The notes: generated by a model not told the origin, from the sequence alone. Positions 7,017 to 15,304 are shown, numbered from the stretch's first letter. The stretch is 24,217 nt of DNA from SZUA-254 sp035292425 (GCA_035292425.1 DATDQD010000199.1:1-24217), one strand, 5' to 3'. Made by a program: numbers and translations.

Positions 7017-9596
7017 ATGCCGGGAATATTTGATGTTCTGAAGAAACGCTCGGAAACGCCGATCGAGGAGCGCAAGTACGGCGGGATCTACCTGCTCCTG
7101 TCCGGTCTTCTCTTCGTCGGTACGATGTGGTCCGTGATCGACGAGGTGTCGACCAGAAGACCATGGAAGGAGTACCAGTCGGAGTACCTCGCCCTCTCCG
7201 AAGAGGGATGGAGGAACAGGCTCGCCGAGGAGAGGACCGGTGTCGATTCGGCCGCCTTGCTGGACCTCTTCGCGCGGCGCGACTCCCTCGAATCCTCAAT
7301 GGCGTCGGAGGAGGTCGTGAACGCCCTGGCGGTGGTCGACCGGCTGGACCATGAACTTCTCGATGCCGAGCGCGCCGTCACGTTCGCGAAGAGCAAGGGC
7401 GACGAGGCCTACTATTTCTGGAAAAAATCGGTGCACGAAGGAGCGGAGGACCAGTCCTACAGGGAAAACACCGGGCGGTTCAGCGAAGATCTGCGCGCGG
7501 CAACGGGGGTCGTGGACAGTCTCACGGCGCTCAGGCGATCGATCGCGTCGGTCATCGACGGCATCGGGGCGCAACAGAAGGAAATCAACCGGAAGATCTC
7601 TGAACTCCTGATGCCAGTCCAGGACGCCGAGCGCAGGCTTGATATCGCCTCGAACTCCCCGATCCGGATCCTGCAGGTGATGATGAACGGATTCGACCGC
7701 TCCAATTTCGGAATACCGAAGGCCCGGATCGACAGATGCCAGACCTGCCACTCGGGGTGGAAGGACGACATGATGGAAGGGGCGCCCCAGCCCTTCACCA
7801 AGCATCCCGTTCCCGAACTGCTCAAGTTCCACGATCCCGAACTCTTCGGCTGCACGACATGCCATCGCGGCCAGGGTGCCGCCCTCACGGCGGGGTTGGC
7901 CCACGGCGAAGACGATCACTACTGGGAATGGCCGCTCCTGTCGGGCAAGGAAGTCTATGCGTCCTGCAACGGCTGTCATGAAAATGAACTCTACCTCCCG
8001 AATGGCGGGCTCTTCAATAAGGGGAAACAGGTCCTTCTCGAATCGGGATGTTACGGCTGCCACGAGATCAAGGGCTTCATTGACCTGCCGAAGATCGGTC
8101 CTGAACTGGGTCGCCTGGACGAAAAACTCGACCCCCAGTGGCTTTTTCGCTGGGTGAGGAATCCGAAGGAGTACAACACCCATACCCGCATGCCCAATTT
8201 TCGGTTTGACGACCGTCAGGCCGGGGCCATCACCGCCTTCCTGATGAGCGTCGGCGGGAACGCTTCCCGACGGTCGACCGGCCGTTCCCCGGCAGGGGGC
8301 AACGCCTCAAGAGGGAGGGAACTTGTCGAGACGGTGGGATGCAAGGGATGCCACGTGGTCGGCGACGACGAACGGATGAGGAAGGGGCGGGGGTTCAGTT
8401 ATGATATCGCCCCGGAACTGACGAGGGCCGGGAGCAAACTCGATCCTGAATGGCTCTACGCGTGGTTGAAGAATCCGAGGGACTTCCGTCCGAGAACGCA
8501 AATGCCCAACCTTCGCCTCTCGGACCAGGAGGCGAGGGACATCGTTGCCTACATCATGTCCCTCCGGGACGACCGGGCGTTCGAGACGGCGGAAATCGAC
8601 CTCGCATCGGCCGAGGTGCGGCAGACGGGGTTCAACCTCGCCCGCGAATACGGCTGCGCAGGTTGCCACGCGATACCGGGCCTCGAGAAGGAAAACAAGG
8701 TGAGCGTCTCCCTTTCCAACCTCGGGAGAAAACGGATCGACGAAATCGACTTCGGCGATACGAAGGTGCCGCACCAATGGGACGACTGGTTCTTCGGCAA
8801 GGTGAGGGATTCCAGGCAGTACGCCACTGATAGAATCGTTTCGAAGATGCCGGTCTTTTCTCTCGCTGACAGCGAAATTGTCATGCTTCGCACGCTGATG
8901 CGCGGCATGACCAAGGAGGGGCCCGAGCAGGAATACCGCAGGCCATACGACCGCATTTTACAGAACGTCGAGGCCGGCCGTCGGCTCACGCAGCAGTACA
9001 ATTGCATCAACTGTCACCAGATCGAGGAGATCGGCGGATCGATTGGCGCCGTCCTGGAGGGAGAGGGGATGGCCCCTCCGTATCTTTTACCGGAGGGTTC
9101 GAAGGTCCAGGAGGAATGGCTGCACGAATTCCTGAAAGCGCCGACTACCATCCGCCCCTGGCTGAAGGTCCGGATGCCGACCTTTGGAATTTCAGACGCG
9201 GAGGCCACGACCATATCGAATTATTTCCTTGGCCTGCACCGGCAGACACTGGAATTGCGCGATTACCAGGAATACGCCCCCGACCCGAAATACGTGTCCG
9301 TGGGGAAGAAATTGTTTGAGGATCTCCAGTGCCTGAGCTGTCATTACACCGGGACGGTCCCTGAAGGAAAAGAGCCCGCGGATCTGGCACCGGACCTTTC
9401 GATGGCGAAAATCAGATTGAAGCCGGAATGGGTGGATGCGTGGATCGCCCATCCGGATTCGATCGCCCCGGGGACGAGGATGCCAAATTTCTATCCCGAA
9501 CTGGGTGAGCCATCACCCTATTCGGATGATTTCAACGGGGACGTCAGGAAACAGATCCAGGCGCTCCGGGAATACATCTACACGATCCACCGCTGA
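7017..9596 (+). CDS. Membrane-anchored octaheme c-type cytochrome
   Basis: Probable electron-accepting subunit of the Rieske/cytochrome b complex. The 859-residue chain has one membrane anchor (about residues 23-41), then a charged, probably coiled-coil stretch to about residue 215. Eight CxxCH haem sites follow: C241 (CQTCH), C279 (CTTCH), C317 (CNGCH), C345 (CYGCH), C442 (CKGCH), C547 (CAGCH), C663 (CINCH) and C772 (CLSCH). The last five are each followed about 60-95 residues later by a Met-ligand motif (RMPNF, QMPNL, KMPVF, RMPTF, RMPNF), so they look like five tandem class-I cytochrome c domains. The first three sit close together without such motifs. A Ser/Gly/Arg linker with GGNASR twice separates the first two Met-ligated modules. 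The haem part should be periplasmic. No Shine-Dalgarno is seen; the family of the whole chain is not one I can name. Confidence 0.9.
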   Translation: MPGIFDVLKKRSETPIEERKYGGIYLLLSGLLFVGTMWSVIDEVSTRRPWKEYQSEYLALSEEGWRNRLAEERTGVDSAALLDLFARRDSLESSMASEEVVNALAVVDRLDHELLDAERAVTFAKSKGDEAYYFWKKSVHEGAEDQSYRENTGRFSEDLRAATGVVDSLTALRRSIASVIDGIGAQQKEINRKISELLMPVQDAERRLDIASNSPIRILQVMMNGFDRSNFGIPKARIDRCQTCHSGWKDDMMEGAPQPFTKHPVPELLKFHDPELFGCTTCHRGQGAALTAGLAHGEDDHYWEWPLLSGKEVYASCNGCHENELYLPNGGLFNKGKQVLLESGCYGCHEIKGFIDLPKIGPELGRLDEKLDPQWLFRWVRNPKEYNTHTRMPNFRFDDRQAGAITAFLMSVGGNASRRSTGRSPAGGNASRGRELVETVGCKGCHVVGDDERMRKGRGFSYDIAPELTRAGSKLDPEWLYAWLKNPRDFRPRTQMPNLRLSDQEARDIVAYIMSLRDDRAFETAEIDLASAEVRQTGFNLAREYGCAGCHAIPGLEKENKVSVSLSNLGRKRIDEIDFGDTKVPHQWDDWFFGKVRDSRQYATDRIVSKMPVFSLADSEIVMLRTLMRGMTKEGPEQEYRRPYDRILQNVEAGRRLTQQYNCINCHQIEEIGGSIGAVLEGEGMAPPYLLPEGSKVQEEWLHEFLKAPTTIRPWLKVRMPTFGISDAEATTISNYFLGLHRQTLELRDYQEYAPDPKYVSVGKKLFEDLQCLSCHYTGTVPEGKEPADLAPDLSMAKIRLKPEWVDAWIAHPDSIAPGTRMPNFYPELGEPSPYSDDFNGDVRKQIQALREYIYTIHR

Positions 9597-9626
9597 GCGG
9601 CGGGGTGAACCACCGCCGGACGGGGC

Positions 9627-10874
9627 TCAGGCGCCGGTCGCGCGCTCGAGAACGATTTTCGTGATCTCCGGCGGGCAATTGAACCGGAAGGGCACGCCGA
9701 CCGTCCCGATCCCCCTGGAAACATACATCCTCGCATCACCCTCCGAGTATATTCCGGCCACGTAAGGTGAAACCAGGCGCGCTGGCGCCAAAACATCCTT
9801 CCCGAGTTCCCCCAGCACCACCTGCCCGCCGTGGGTGTGGCCCGACAGGATGACATCGAAGCCGGCGGACGCGGCCTCACGGAAAAAATATGGCCTGTGA
9901 CAAAGGAGAATCCTTGAAACCGGGGCGTTGTCAGGCCCTTTCACTGACCCGAAGTAGCGCGATGCGGTTGTTACATTTCCCGTATCGTCGACGCCCGCCA
10001 GATGTAACGAATCCCCGCCCTTTGTCAGGACAAGATGTCTGTTCCGCAGGAGGGAGATACCCCCTTTTTCGACTTCACGGGCAACTTCTTCGACCTTGCG
10101 GGTATAAAAATCATGGTTACCCAGGACCCCATAGACGCCGTGCTGTGCAGAAAGTATGCTGAACGCCTCCCGGAACGGGTAGGCCTCCTCGAGCTGGCTG
10201 TTCACGAAGTCTCCCGTCACCACGATCAAGTCGGCTCCCAGCGCGTTGACTGCTTCCGCGTAAGCCCGCATCCTCTCGGCGGACATGAAAATGCCGGAGT
10301 GAATGTCGCTGATGAAACCTATTGAAAAACCATGAAACGATTCAGGTAAATCTTTAACTGGTATGCGAATGAACGTTTTATCAAAGGTATCTTTTCTGTA
10401 GATTTCGTACACCGAGCCGAGAGCGGCGGTGCCCGTGAGGATCGTGAGTGTCTGACGTACAGCCTGGCGCCGGCGGATATCGAAATTCCGGAGTTTCCCG
10501 TTTGATCTGACCGCACGGACGAACGGCTTCGTCACCTCGAGCCTCCCCAGCAGCCACCCCATAGTGAGAAAAGGGATTTTGAGAACTTTTCCCGTCAGCA
10601 GGCTGAGGAAGAGAACCACGGAGATGAAGTGCCAGATATACACCGGGGGCATGACGTGAATTGCCACCCATTCGGGAGTTCCGAATCCGAATATCCGTAA
10701 ACCCAAGGCGATAACGATCGGAATGTTGAAAATGACGAAGGTAAACGCCACCGGCAGCAGGAACTTCCGGAATTTCTCCTGCTCCCCGGAAAAAATCCGA
10801 AAATTCCTGAAAAGAAAGTACTGAATCCCCAGGAAAAGGAGGGACGTGATAATCTGGAAAATATAGAAGCCCAT
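9627..10874 (-). CDS. Membrane-bound metallophosphoesterase (calcineurin-like)
   Basis: Dinuclear-metal phosphoesterase of the calcineurin-like superfamily, resembling YkuE/YaeI-type membrane enzymes; the substrate cannot be told from sequence. The 415 residues begin with three hydrophobic segments (about 2-20, 40-60, 75-93) and a possible fourth near 142-156. The catalytic domain follows: D190-x-H192 (ISDIHSG), G221-D222 (VTGDFVN), G252-N-H-D255 (LGNHDFY), H326 (LCHRPYF) and GHTHGGQ (H346, H348). All five metal motifs are intact. The ATG has a good ribosome site (GGAG, four bases before it). It is a single gene, convergent with the cytochrome operon and divergent from the PASTA gene. YkuE-type relatives act on cell-envelope phospholipids in some species, but that function is not demonstrated here. 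Confidence 0.88.
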   Translation of the reverse strand: MGFYIFQIITSLLFLGIQYFLFRNFRIFSGEQEKFRKFLLPVAFTFVIFNIPIVIALGLRIFGFGTPEWVAIHVMPPVYIWHFISVVLFLSLLTGKVLKIPFLTMGWLLGRLEVTKPFVRAVRSNGKLRNFDIRRRQAVRQTLTILTGTAALGSVYEIYRKDTFDKTFIRIPVKDLPESFHGFSIGFISDIHSGIFMSAERMRAYAEAVNALGADLIVVTGDFVNSQLEEAYPFREAFSILSAQHGVYGVLGNHDFYTRKVEEVAREVEKGGISLLRNRHLVLTKGGDSLHLAGVDDTGNVTTASRYFGSVKGPDNAPVSRILLCHRPYFFREAASAGFDVILSGHTHGGQVVLGELGKDVLAPARLVSPYVAGIYSEGDARMYVSRGIGTVGVPFRFNCPPEITKIVLERATGA

Positions 10875-10922
10875 GTATCTCCGAGAAATAATGAAATTTC
10901 GCCAAAACCCGATACGTTCAAG

Positions 10923-10950
10923 AACATAAAATGATGAGAAAAAGTCTCAA
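10923..10950 (-). promoter_or_regulatory. Candidate promoter of the metallophosphoesterase gene
   Basis: Read on the minus strand: TTGAGA (10945-10950), 16-base spacer, TATGTT (10923-10928). This places a transcript start roughly 40 bases before the ATG at 10874. The spacing and the -35 box are good; the -10 box is moderate. Confidence 0.4.
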
Positions 10951-10980
10951 TCCCAAATTAAAATAATGGGTGAATTCCCG

Positions 10981-10989
10981 CCCCCCCCC
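10981..10989. repeat. C9 homopolymer in a divergent promoter region
   Basis: Nine consecutive C bases, preceded by CCCG, lie between the divergent metallophosphoesterase and PASTA genes. The tract ends 8 bases upstream of the PASTA-side -35 box. It is the longest homopolymer I noticed in non-coding sequence here. The rest of the 202-base gap (10875-11076) holds only the two candidate promoters. Confidence 0.8.
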
Positions 10990-10997
10990 GATGATAT

Positions 10998-11026
10998 TTG
11001 TAGTTCCGGTATTGATTTCCTATATT
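10998..11026 (+). promoter_or_regulatory. Candidate promoter of the PASTA-rpe operon
   Basis: TTGTAG (10998-11003), 17-base spacer, TATATT (11021-11026), about 50 bases before the ATG at 11077. It has the same -10 hexamer and spacing as the promoter at 4616-4644, and both -10 boxes are preceded by CC and followed by a T run. Confidence 0.5.
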
Positions 11027-11076
11027 TTTTCGTGAAATGAGGCGCCAGACCGAATCATCCCGCATCCCGGCCGGAC

Positions 11077-11838
11077 ATGATCTCCAGCCATAAGAGCTTC
11101 GTCAAGAAGGTCTTCCTGGGATTGGCACTGTTTTTACTGCTTTTCGTTGTCTGCAACGATTTTATCCTCCCATGGTACGTCGAGCACGGATCGACGACCG
11201 ATGTCCCCGATGTGGTGGGGATGAGCCTTGAGGAGGCCACCCATGCTCTCGATTCCGTGGCCCTCGAGGGAAGGCAGGGGGACGTCCGCCCCGACCGGGA
11301 ACATCCCGTCGGTACGGTGGTGGTACAGAATCCCATTGCGGGGCACGCTGTAAAGAAGGGGAGACGGGTCTATCTCACCGTGAGCGGGGGGGAGGAGTCG
11401 GTCAACGTCCCGAGCATCAGGGGCCGTACGCTCCGGGATGCCACGTTTCTCCTCGAGCGCACCGGGCTGAGACTGGGGGACGTTACCCATGAACCCTCAG
11501 AAGATTATCCCGTCAACACGATCATCGATCAGGGGCACGCACCCGGGATCAGGGTCAGGAAAGATACCAGGATCAGCATTACCGTCAGCCTGGGACCCGT
11601 TTCGCTCAATGTCGCGGTTCCCGACCTTATCGGGAAATCGCTCTCGGAGGCGAAAAAAATACTCGAGACCGTCGGGATCAAGCTCGGCAACGTCACCTAC
11701 ATACCCTCGGCAGACCTGCTTCCCAACACCGTCATCGAACAGTATCCCCACGCGGGGGAACTGGTCGAGGCGAAACAGGCGATAGACCTGGTCGTGGTGC
11801 AGGGCGCCGCCAAGGACAGGGAACCTTCAGAATATTGA
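11077..11838 (+). CDS. Stand-alone PASTA-domain membrane protein
   Basis: Single-pass membrane protein with an extracytoplasmic tail of three PASTA domains. Residues 12-31 form the membrane segment. The domains cover about 40-104, 108-173 and 178-243, each beginning VPD or VPS with the pattern (V/I)G-x-S/T-L-x-x-A and ending in a beta-strand before a Gly-rich turn. PASTA domains bind uncrosslinked peptidoglycan or lipid II in Ser/Thr kinases and PBPs; here neither a kinase nor a transpeptidase domain is attached. The total length of 253 residues is complete. rpe follows 10 bases later, so the two are co-transcribed. A cell-wall sensing or scaffold role is inferred only. No Shine-Dalgarno precedes the ATG. 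Confidence 0.9.
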   Translation: MISSHKSFVKKVFLGLALFLLLFVVCNDFILPWYVEHGSTTDVPDVVGMSLEEATHALDSVALEGRQGDVRPDREHPVGTVVVQNPIAGHAVKKGRRVYLTVSGGEESVNVPSIRGRTLRDATFLLERTGLRLGDVTHEPSEDYPVNTIIDQGHAPGIRVRKDTRISITVSLGPVSLNVAVPDLIGKSLSEAKKILETVGIKLGNVTYIPSADLLPNTVIEQYPHAGELVEAKQAIDLVVVQGAAKDREPSEY

Positions 11839-11848
11839 CCGGCGAACC

Positions 11849-12505
11849 ATGGTCTTCATCGCACCGTCCGTCCTTTCCGCAGATTTCACACACCTCGCCC
11901 GGCATATCCGGGACATCGAAACGGGGGGTGCGGACTGGATCCACCTGGACATCATGGACGGTCACTTCGTGCCGAACATCTCCTTCGGGCCGATGGTCGT
12001 GAAGGCGATCCGGTCGCTGACGAAGCTTCCCCTCGACGCGCATCTCATGATCGCCGACCCCGACGCGTACCTCGGGGCCTTCGGGGAGGCGGGCGCCGAC
12101 AGGATCACGGTCCACGCGGAGACGTGCCCGCACCTGCACCGGACGGTCGGAGCGATCCGGGCGCTCGGCATGAAACCGGGGGTCACGCTCAATCCGGCCA
12201 CTCCCCTCGCGGCGATCGGCGGGATTCTCCCCTTCGTCGACCTCGTGCTCATCATGACGGTGAATCCGGGATTCGGCGGTCAGAAATTCATCCCCGGCTC
12301 GCTTGGGAAGATCGGACAGGCCGCGGCGTTGATCCGCGAGACCGGACGCGACATCCGCCTCCAGGTCGACGGCGGCGTCGATGCCGGGAATGTGCGGGAG
12401 ATCGTCGAGGCGGGTGCGGACGTCATCGTCGCCGGCAATTCCATTTTTTCACACCGGGATATTCCTTCCGCCGTTCGCCGCCTGAGGAAGGCGGCGGGAT
12501 CCTGA
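11849..12505 (+). CDS. rpe: Ribulose-phosphate 3-epimerase
   Basis: Cytoplasmic TIM-barrel enzyme of the pentose phosphate pathway that interconverts ribulose 5-phosphate and xylulose 5-phosphate. The 218 residues match family length. Visible landmarks are APSVLSADF (S7), the metal/catalytic motif IHLDIMDGHFVPN (H32, D34), DAHLMI (H65), MTVNPGFGGQKFIP and the second catalytic aspartate D174 in QVDGGVDAGN, followed by VAGNSIF at the phosphate site. It is the second gene behind the PASTA gene, with a 10-base gap and no clear ribosome site, suggesting translation coupled to its neighbour or an initiation mode that does not use Shine-Dalgarno pairing. Confidence 0.97.
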   Translation: MVFIAPSVLSADFTHLARHIRDIETGGADWIHLDIMDGHFVPNISFGPMVVKAIRSLTKLPLDAHLMIADPDAYLGAFGEAGADRITVHAETCPHLHRTVGAIRALGMKPGVTLNPATPLAAIGGILPFVDLVLIMTVNPGFGGQKFIPGSLGKIGQAAALIRETGRDIRLQVDGGVDAGNVREIVEAGADVIVAGNSIFSHRDIPSAVRRLRKAAGS

Positions 12506-12565
12506 ATCACGGATCTTCCTCGCAGGAACACCGGCCCCGCCGTCTCCCGCGATCGGATTCGCCGG

Positions 12566-12594
12566 TTGTTTCACCGGATGAAGTTTGTTATTTC
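12566..12594 (+). promoter_or_regulatory. Possible promoter of the echA-like/apt/tnaA operon
   Basis: TTGTTT (12566-12571), 17-base spacer, TATTTC (12589-12594). If used, transcription would begin within a few bases of the ATG at 12604, giving a nearly leaderless message. The same 98-base gap contains a short inverted repeat (CCGGT at 12563-12567 with ACCGG at 12574-12578) followed by T-rich sequence, which could instead end the rpe transcript. Confidence 0.3.
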
Positions 12595-12603
12595 TTTTGA
12601 CCC

Positions 12604-13386
12604 ATGAAATACACCACGATAACCACCGACCAGAATGACCGCGTGGCAACGGTCACCCTGTCCCAGCCGGGGAGGAGAAACGCCCTCGACGACGTCATGA
12701 TCAGGGAGCTGACGGACGCGTTCAATGCGATCAACAGGGACAGCACGTCAAGGGTCGCCGTCCTGACCGGCGAGGGCAAGGCCTTCTGCTCCGGCATGGA
12801 CCTCGGTTACCTGAGGAGGATCACGGACCTCGGAGAGCATGAAAACCTCGAAGACGCGCGCAACCTGCTGGGGATGCTTCGGACCATTCACACCCTCCGG
12901 AAACCGGTGATCGCCATGGTCAACGGGCCTGCCATGGGCGGAGGCTGCGGCCTCGCCAGCGCCTGCGATTTCGTCTTCGCATCGGGCGAACATGCCCGCC
13001 TCGGCGTGCCGGAGGTGAAGATCGGTTTCGTCCCCGCCGTGATCCTCATCTTCCTCATCAAACGGATGGGTGAATCGGCGGCGCGCGAATTTGTCCTGCG
13101 GGGAGGGGTTCTCGACGCGGCGAGCGCAGTCCGGAAAGGCCTGGCGACCGAAGTCGTCCCGCACGACCTCCTCCGGGAGAGGGTCGCGGAATTCGCCAGG
13201 GATCTGGCAACCTCGACCAGTCCGTCCTCGATCGCGCTCACGAAGGATCTCCTGAGCAGGCTTTCCGAGATGACCCTTCCAGACGCGATGGAATATTCCG
13301 CTCATCTGAATGCCATGGCCAGAAAGACGGACGATTTCAAGCGCGGGCTCGATTCTGCCCTGAAGAAGGAGAACCCACGGTGGTGA
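12604..13386 (+). CDS. Enoyl-CoA hydratase/isomerase (crotonase) family protein
   Basis: Crotonase-fold acyl-CoA enzyme, 260 residues, cytoplasmic. The oxyanion-hole segments are AFCSGMDL (about 60-67) and NGPAMGGGCGLASACDF (about 108-123). A catalytic-position glutamate, E137, lies in LGVPEVKIGFVPAVI. The VPAVI wording and the following RMGESAAREFVLRG resemble 3-methylglutaconyl-CoA hydratases (leucine breakdown) as much as the generic beta-oxidation hydratase, and the second glutamate of classical hydratases is not obvious. I therefore do not fix the substrate. The final codons overlap apt by 7 bases, so the genes are coupled. No Shine-Dalgarno sits before the ATG. Confidence 0.87.
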   Translation: MKYTTITTDQNDRVATVTLSQPGRRNALDDVMIRELTDAFNAINRDSTSRVAVLTGEGKAFCSGMDLGYLRRITDLGEHENLEDARNLLGMLRTIHTLRKPVIAMVNGPAMGGGCGLASACDFVFASGEHARLGVPEVKIGFVPAVILIFLIKRMGESAAREFVLRGGVLDAASAVRKGLATEVVPHDLLRERVAEFARDLATSTSPSSIALTKDLLSRLSEMTLPDAMEYSAHLNAMARKTDDFKRGLDSALKKENPRW

Positions 13387-13925
13387 AGGACCCGTCCGAG
13401 TCTCTGCGGCGATTCATCCGCCCGGTCCGGGATTTCCCAAGGAAGGGGATTCTTTTCAGGGACATCACGCCGCTCCTCCTGGATGAAGCGGCGTTCGGGG
13501 ACGCCATCGAGGTCTTTTACCGAAGGTACCTCGGTATGGGAATTGATAAGATCGTCAGCATCGAAGCCAGGGGGTTTATTCTCGGCAGTGTCCTTGCCTA
13601 CAGGCTCGGCATAGGCTTTGTCCCGGTCCGCAAGCCCAATAAACTCCCTGCGGAGACGATCCGGGAGGCCTACACGCTTGAATACGGGGAGGATACGCTG
13701 GAAATGCACGCCGATGCGATCGGAAAGGGTGATTCGGTTCTCATCATCGATGATCTCCTTGCCACCGGCGGTAGCGCCGTCGCGGCCTCCCGGCTGGTTG
13801 AACGGTGCGGCGGCGTGATCCGGGAGCTGGCCTTCCTGATCGAACTCTCGTTCCTGAATGGGCGCGAGAAACTCCGCCCGAGACCGGTCTTCACGATTAT
13901 TGATTACCGCGACGAAGTATCCTGA
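13380..13925 (+). CDS. apt: Adenine phosphoribosyltransferase
   Basis: Purine-salvage enzyme that makes AMP from adenine and PRPP in the cytoplasm. The 181 residues are typical. Visible features are the N-terminal FIRPVRDFPRKGILFRDITP, SIEARGFILG (adenine side), the hood/flexible-loop region KPNKLPAETIREAYTLEYG and the PRPP-binding loop VLIIDDLLATGGS at about 120-132. The start is GTG at 13380, chosen because AAGGAG at 13366-13371 lies 8 bases upstream; a second in-frame GTG directly follows at 13383. It overlaps the end of the crotonase gene and is separated from tryptophanase by only 2 bases. Confidence 0.95.
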   Translation: MVKDPSESLRRFIRPVRDFPRKGILFRDITPLLLDEAAFGDAIEVFYRRYLGMGIDKIVSIEARGFILGSVLAYRLGIGFVPVRKPNKLPAETIREAYTLEYGEDTLEMHADAIGKGDSVLIIDDLLATGGSAVAASRLVERCGGVIRELAFLIELSFLNGREKLRPRPVFTIIDYRDEVS

Positions 13926-13927
13926 AC

Positions 13928-15304
13928 ATGAAAACAATCATAGAACCCTTTAAAATAAAAACTGTTGAGCCGATTCAGTTCACGACGATTCAACAGAGGG
14001 AGGCGGTCCTTGTCGTCGCCGGCTACAACCCTTTTCTCATCAGGGCAACCGATGTTCTGATCGACCTCCTCACCGACAGCGGCACATCCGCCATGAGCGC
14101 CAGGCAATGGTCCGGGATCATGGATGGGGACGAATCGTATGCCGGGGCGAGGAGTTTTTATCGATTCGAATCGGTCGCGAAAGACCTGACCGGCTTCAAA
14201 AACATCATCCCCACGCACCAGGGGAGGGCGGCTGAAAAAATCCTGTTCACACTGACCGGGGGGGCCGGCAAGTTCATACCCAATAATACACACTTCGATA
14301 CTACCCGGGCGAACGTGGAATATTCCGGAGCGACCGCGGTGGATTTTCCGCTCCCGGAGGCGAGGGATACTTCAGCTTTTCTGGACTTCAAAGGAAATAT
14401 CGATCTTGTTGCCCTTGAAAGCTTTATTGCCGGTAAGGGAAAGAATATTATCCCCCTGATAATGCTGACGGTGACCAATAACGCGGGCGGAGGTCAGCCC
14501 GTCTCGATGGAGAATATCCGGAAGACCAGGGAGATATCGAAGAAATATTCGATTCCACTTTTCCTTGATGCCTGCCGTTTTGCGGAAAACGCATTTTTTA
14601 TTAAAAAACGCGAACCCGGCTTCGGGGCGAAGAGCGTAAAAGAGATCGCCCGGGAGATGTTCTCCTACTTCGACGGATGCACGATGAGCGCAAAAAAGGA
14701 CGCCCTGGTCAACATGGGGGGGTTCCTCGGGATCAACGACGACACCCTCGCCCGGAACGCCCGAAACATCCTCATCGTAACGGAGGGTTTCCCCACATAC
14801 GGCGGCCTGTCCGGCCGCGATCTCGAGGCGATGGCCCAGGGTCTCGAAGAGGTCCTGGATGAACATTACCTGACCTACCGGCTCCGATCCGTCGAATACC
14901 TGGGGGAAAAACTGACTGCCGCGGGCGTTCCCATACTTCAGCCCCCGGGCGGACACGCGATCTACATCGACGCGAAGAAATTCGCCGGTCACCTCCGGCC
15001 GGAGGAATTCCCCGGCCAATCGATCGTCTGCGAGCTCTACCGGTTGGGAGGGATACGCTCGGTGGAAATCGGGAGCGTGATGTTCGGGAAATCGGATCCC
15101 GATGGGAAGTTTCTGCCTCCACCGATGGAACTCGTCAGACTGGCCATCCCGCGGCGCGTCTACACCCAGAGCCACATCGATTATGTCATCGAAGTCGTCG
15201 CCGAGGTATACCGCGGTCGGAGGGATCTGCCCGGCTACCGCATGGTGTACGAGGCGCCCATGCTGAGACACTTTACCGCCAGGTTCAGTCCGATCGGCAG
15301 ATGA
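13928..15304 (+). CDS. tnaA: Tryptophanase (tryptophan indole-lyase)
   Basis: PLP enzyme that splits L-tryptophan into indole, pyruvate and ammonia. The 458-residue chain belongs to the beta-eliminating lyases: IDLLTDSGTSAMS, GDESYAGARSFYR, IPTHQGRAAEK and the PLP-lysine motif TMSAKKDALVNMGG (K257). The closest paralogue, tyrosine phenol-lyase, is excluded by three positions. D124 in HFDTTRANVE matches tryptophanase Asp133, where phenol-lyase has Thr. I381 in RSVEIGS replaces the phenol-binding Arg of SMERG. H448 in LRHFTARF matches tryptophanase His463, where phenol-lyase has Phe. The residue comparisons are from recalled E. coli and Citrobacter sequences. The gene starts 2 bases after apt with no ribosome site and overlaps the next gene by 4 bases. 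There is no room for a tnaC-type leader peptide, so control must lie at the operon promoter. Confidence 0.94.
   Translation: MKTIIEPFKIKTVEPIQFTTIQQREAVLVVAGYNPFLIRATDVLIDLLTDSGTSAMSARQWSGIMDGDESYAGARSFYRFESVAKDLTGFKNIIPTHQGRAAEKILFTLTGGAGKFIPNNTHFDTTRANVEYSGATAVDFPLPEARDTSAFLDFKGNIDLVALESFIAGKGKNIIPLIMLTVTNNAGGGQPVSMENIRKTREISKKYSIPLFLDACRFAENAFFIKKREPGFGAKSVKEIAREMFSYFDGCTMSAKKDALVNMGGFLGINDDTLARNARNILIVTEGFPTYGGLSGRDLEAMAQGLEEVLDEHYLTYRLRSVEYLGEKLTAAGVPILQPPGGHAIYIDAKKFAGHLRPEEFPGQSIVCELYRLGGIRSVEIGSVMFGKSDPDGKFLPPPMELVRLAIPRRVYTQSHIDYVIEVVAEVYRGRRDLPGYRMVYEAPMLRHFTARFSPIGR

Noticed and set aside
9599..9617. Hairpin between the convergent octaheme cytochrome and metallophosphoesterase genes as a terminator
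   Set aside because: The GGC/GGTG arm pairs with CACC/GCC only with a two-base bulge and a three-base loop, and no T-run follows on either strand.
13926..13927. A tnaC-like leader peptide controlling tryptophanase
   Set aside because: Only two bases separate the apt stop from the tryptophanase start, so there is no space for a leader peptide or attenuator.
13928..15304. Tyrosine phenol-lyase as the product of the beta-eliminating lyase gene
   Set aside because: The phenol-lyase marker residues are absent: isoleucine replaces the phenol-binding arginine, aspartate replaces the threonine, and histidine replaces the first phenylalanine near the C-terminus. All match tryptophanase.
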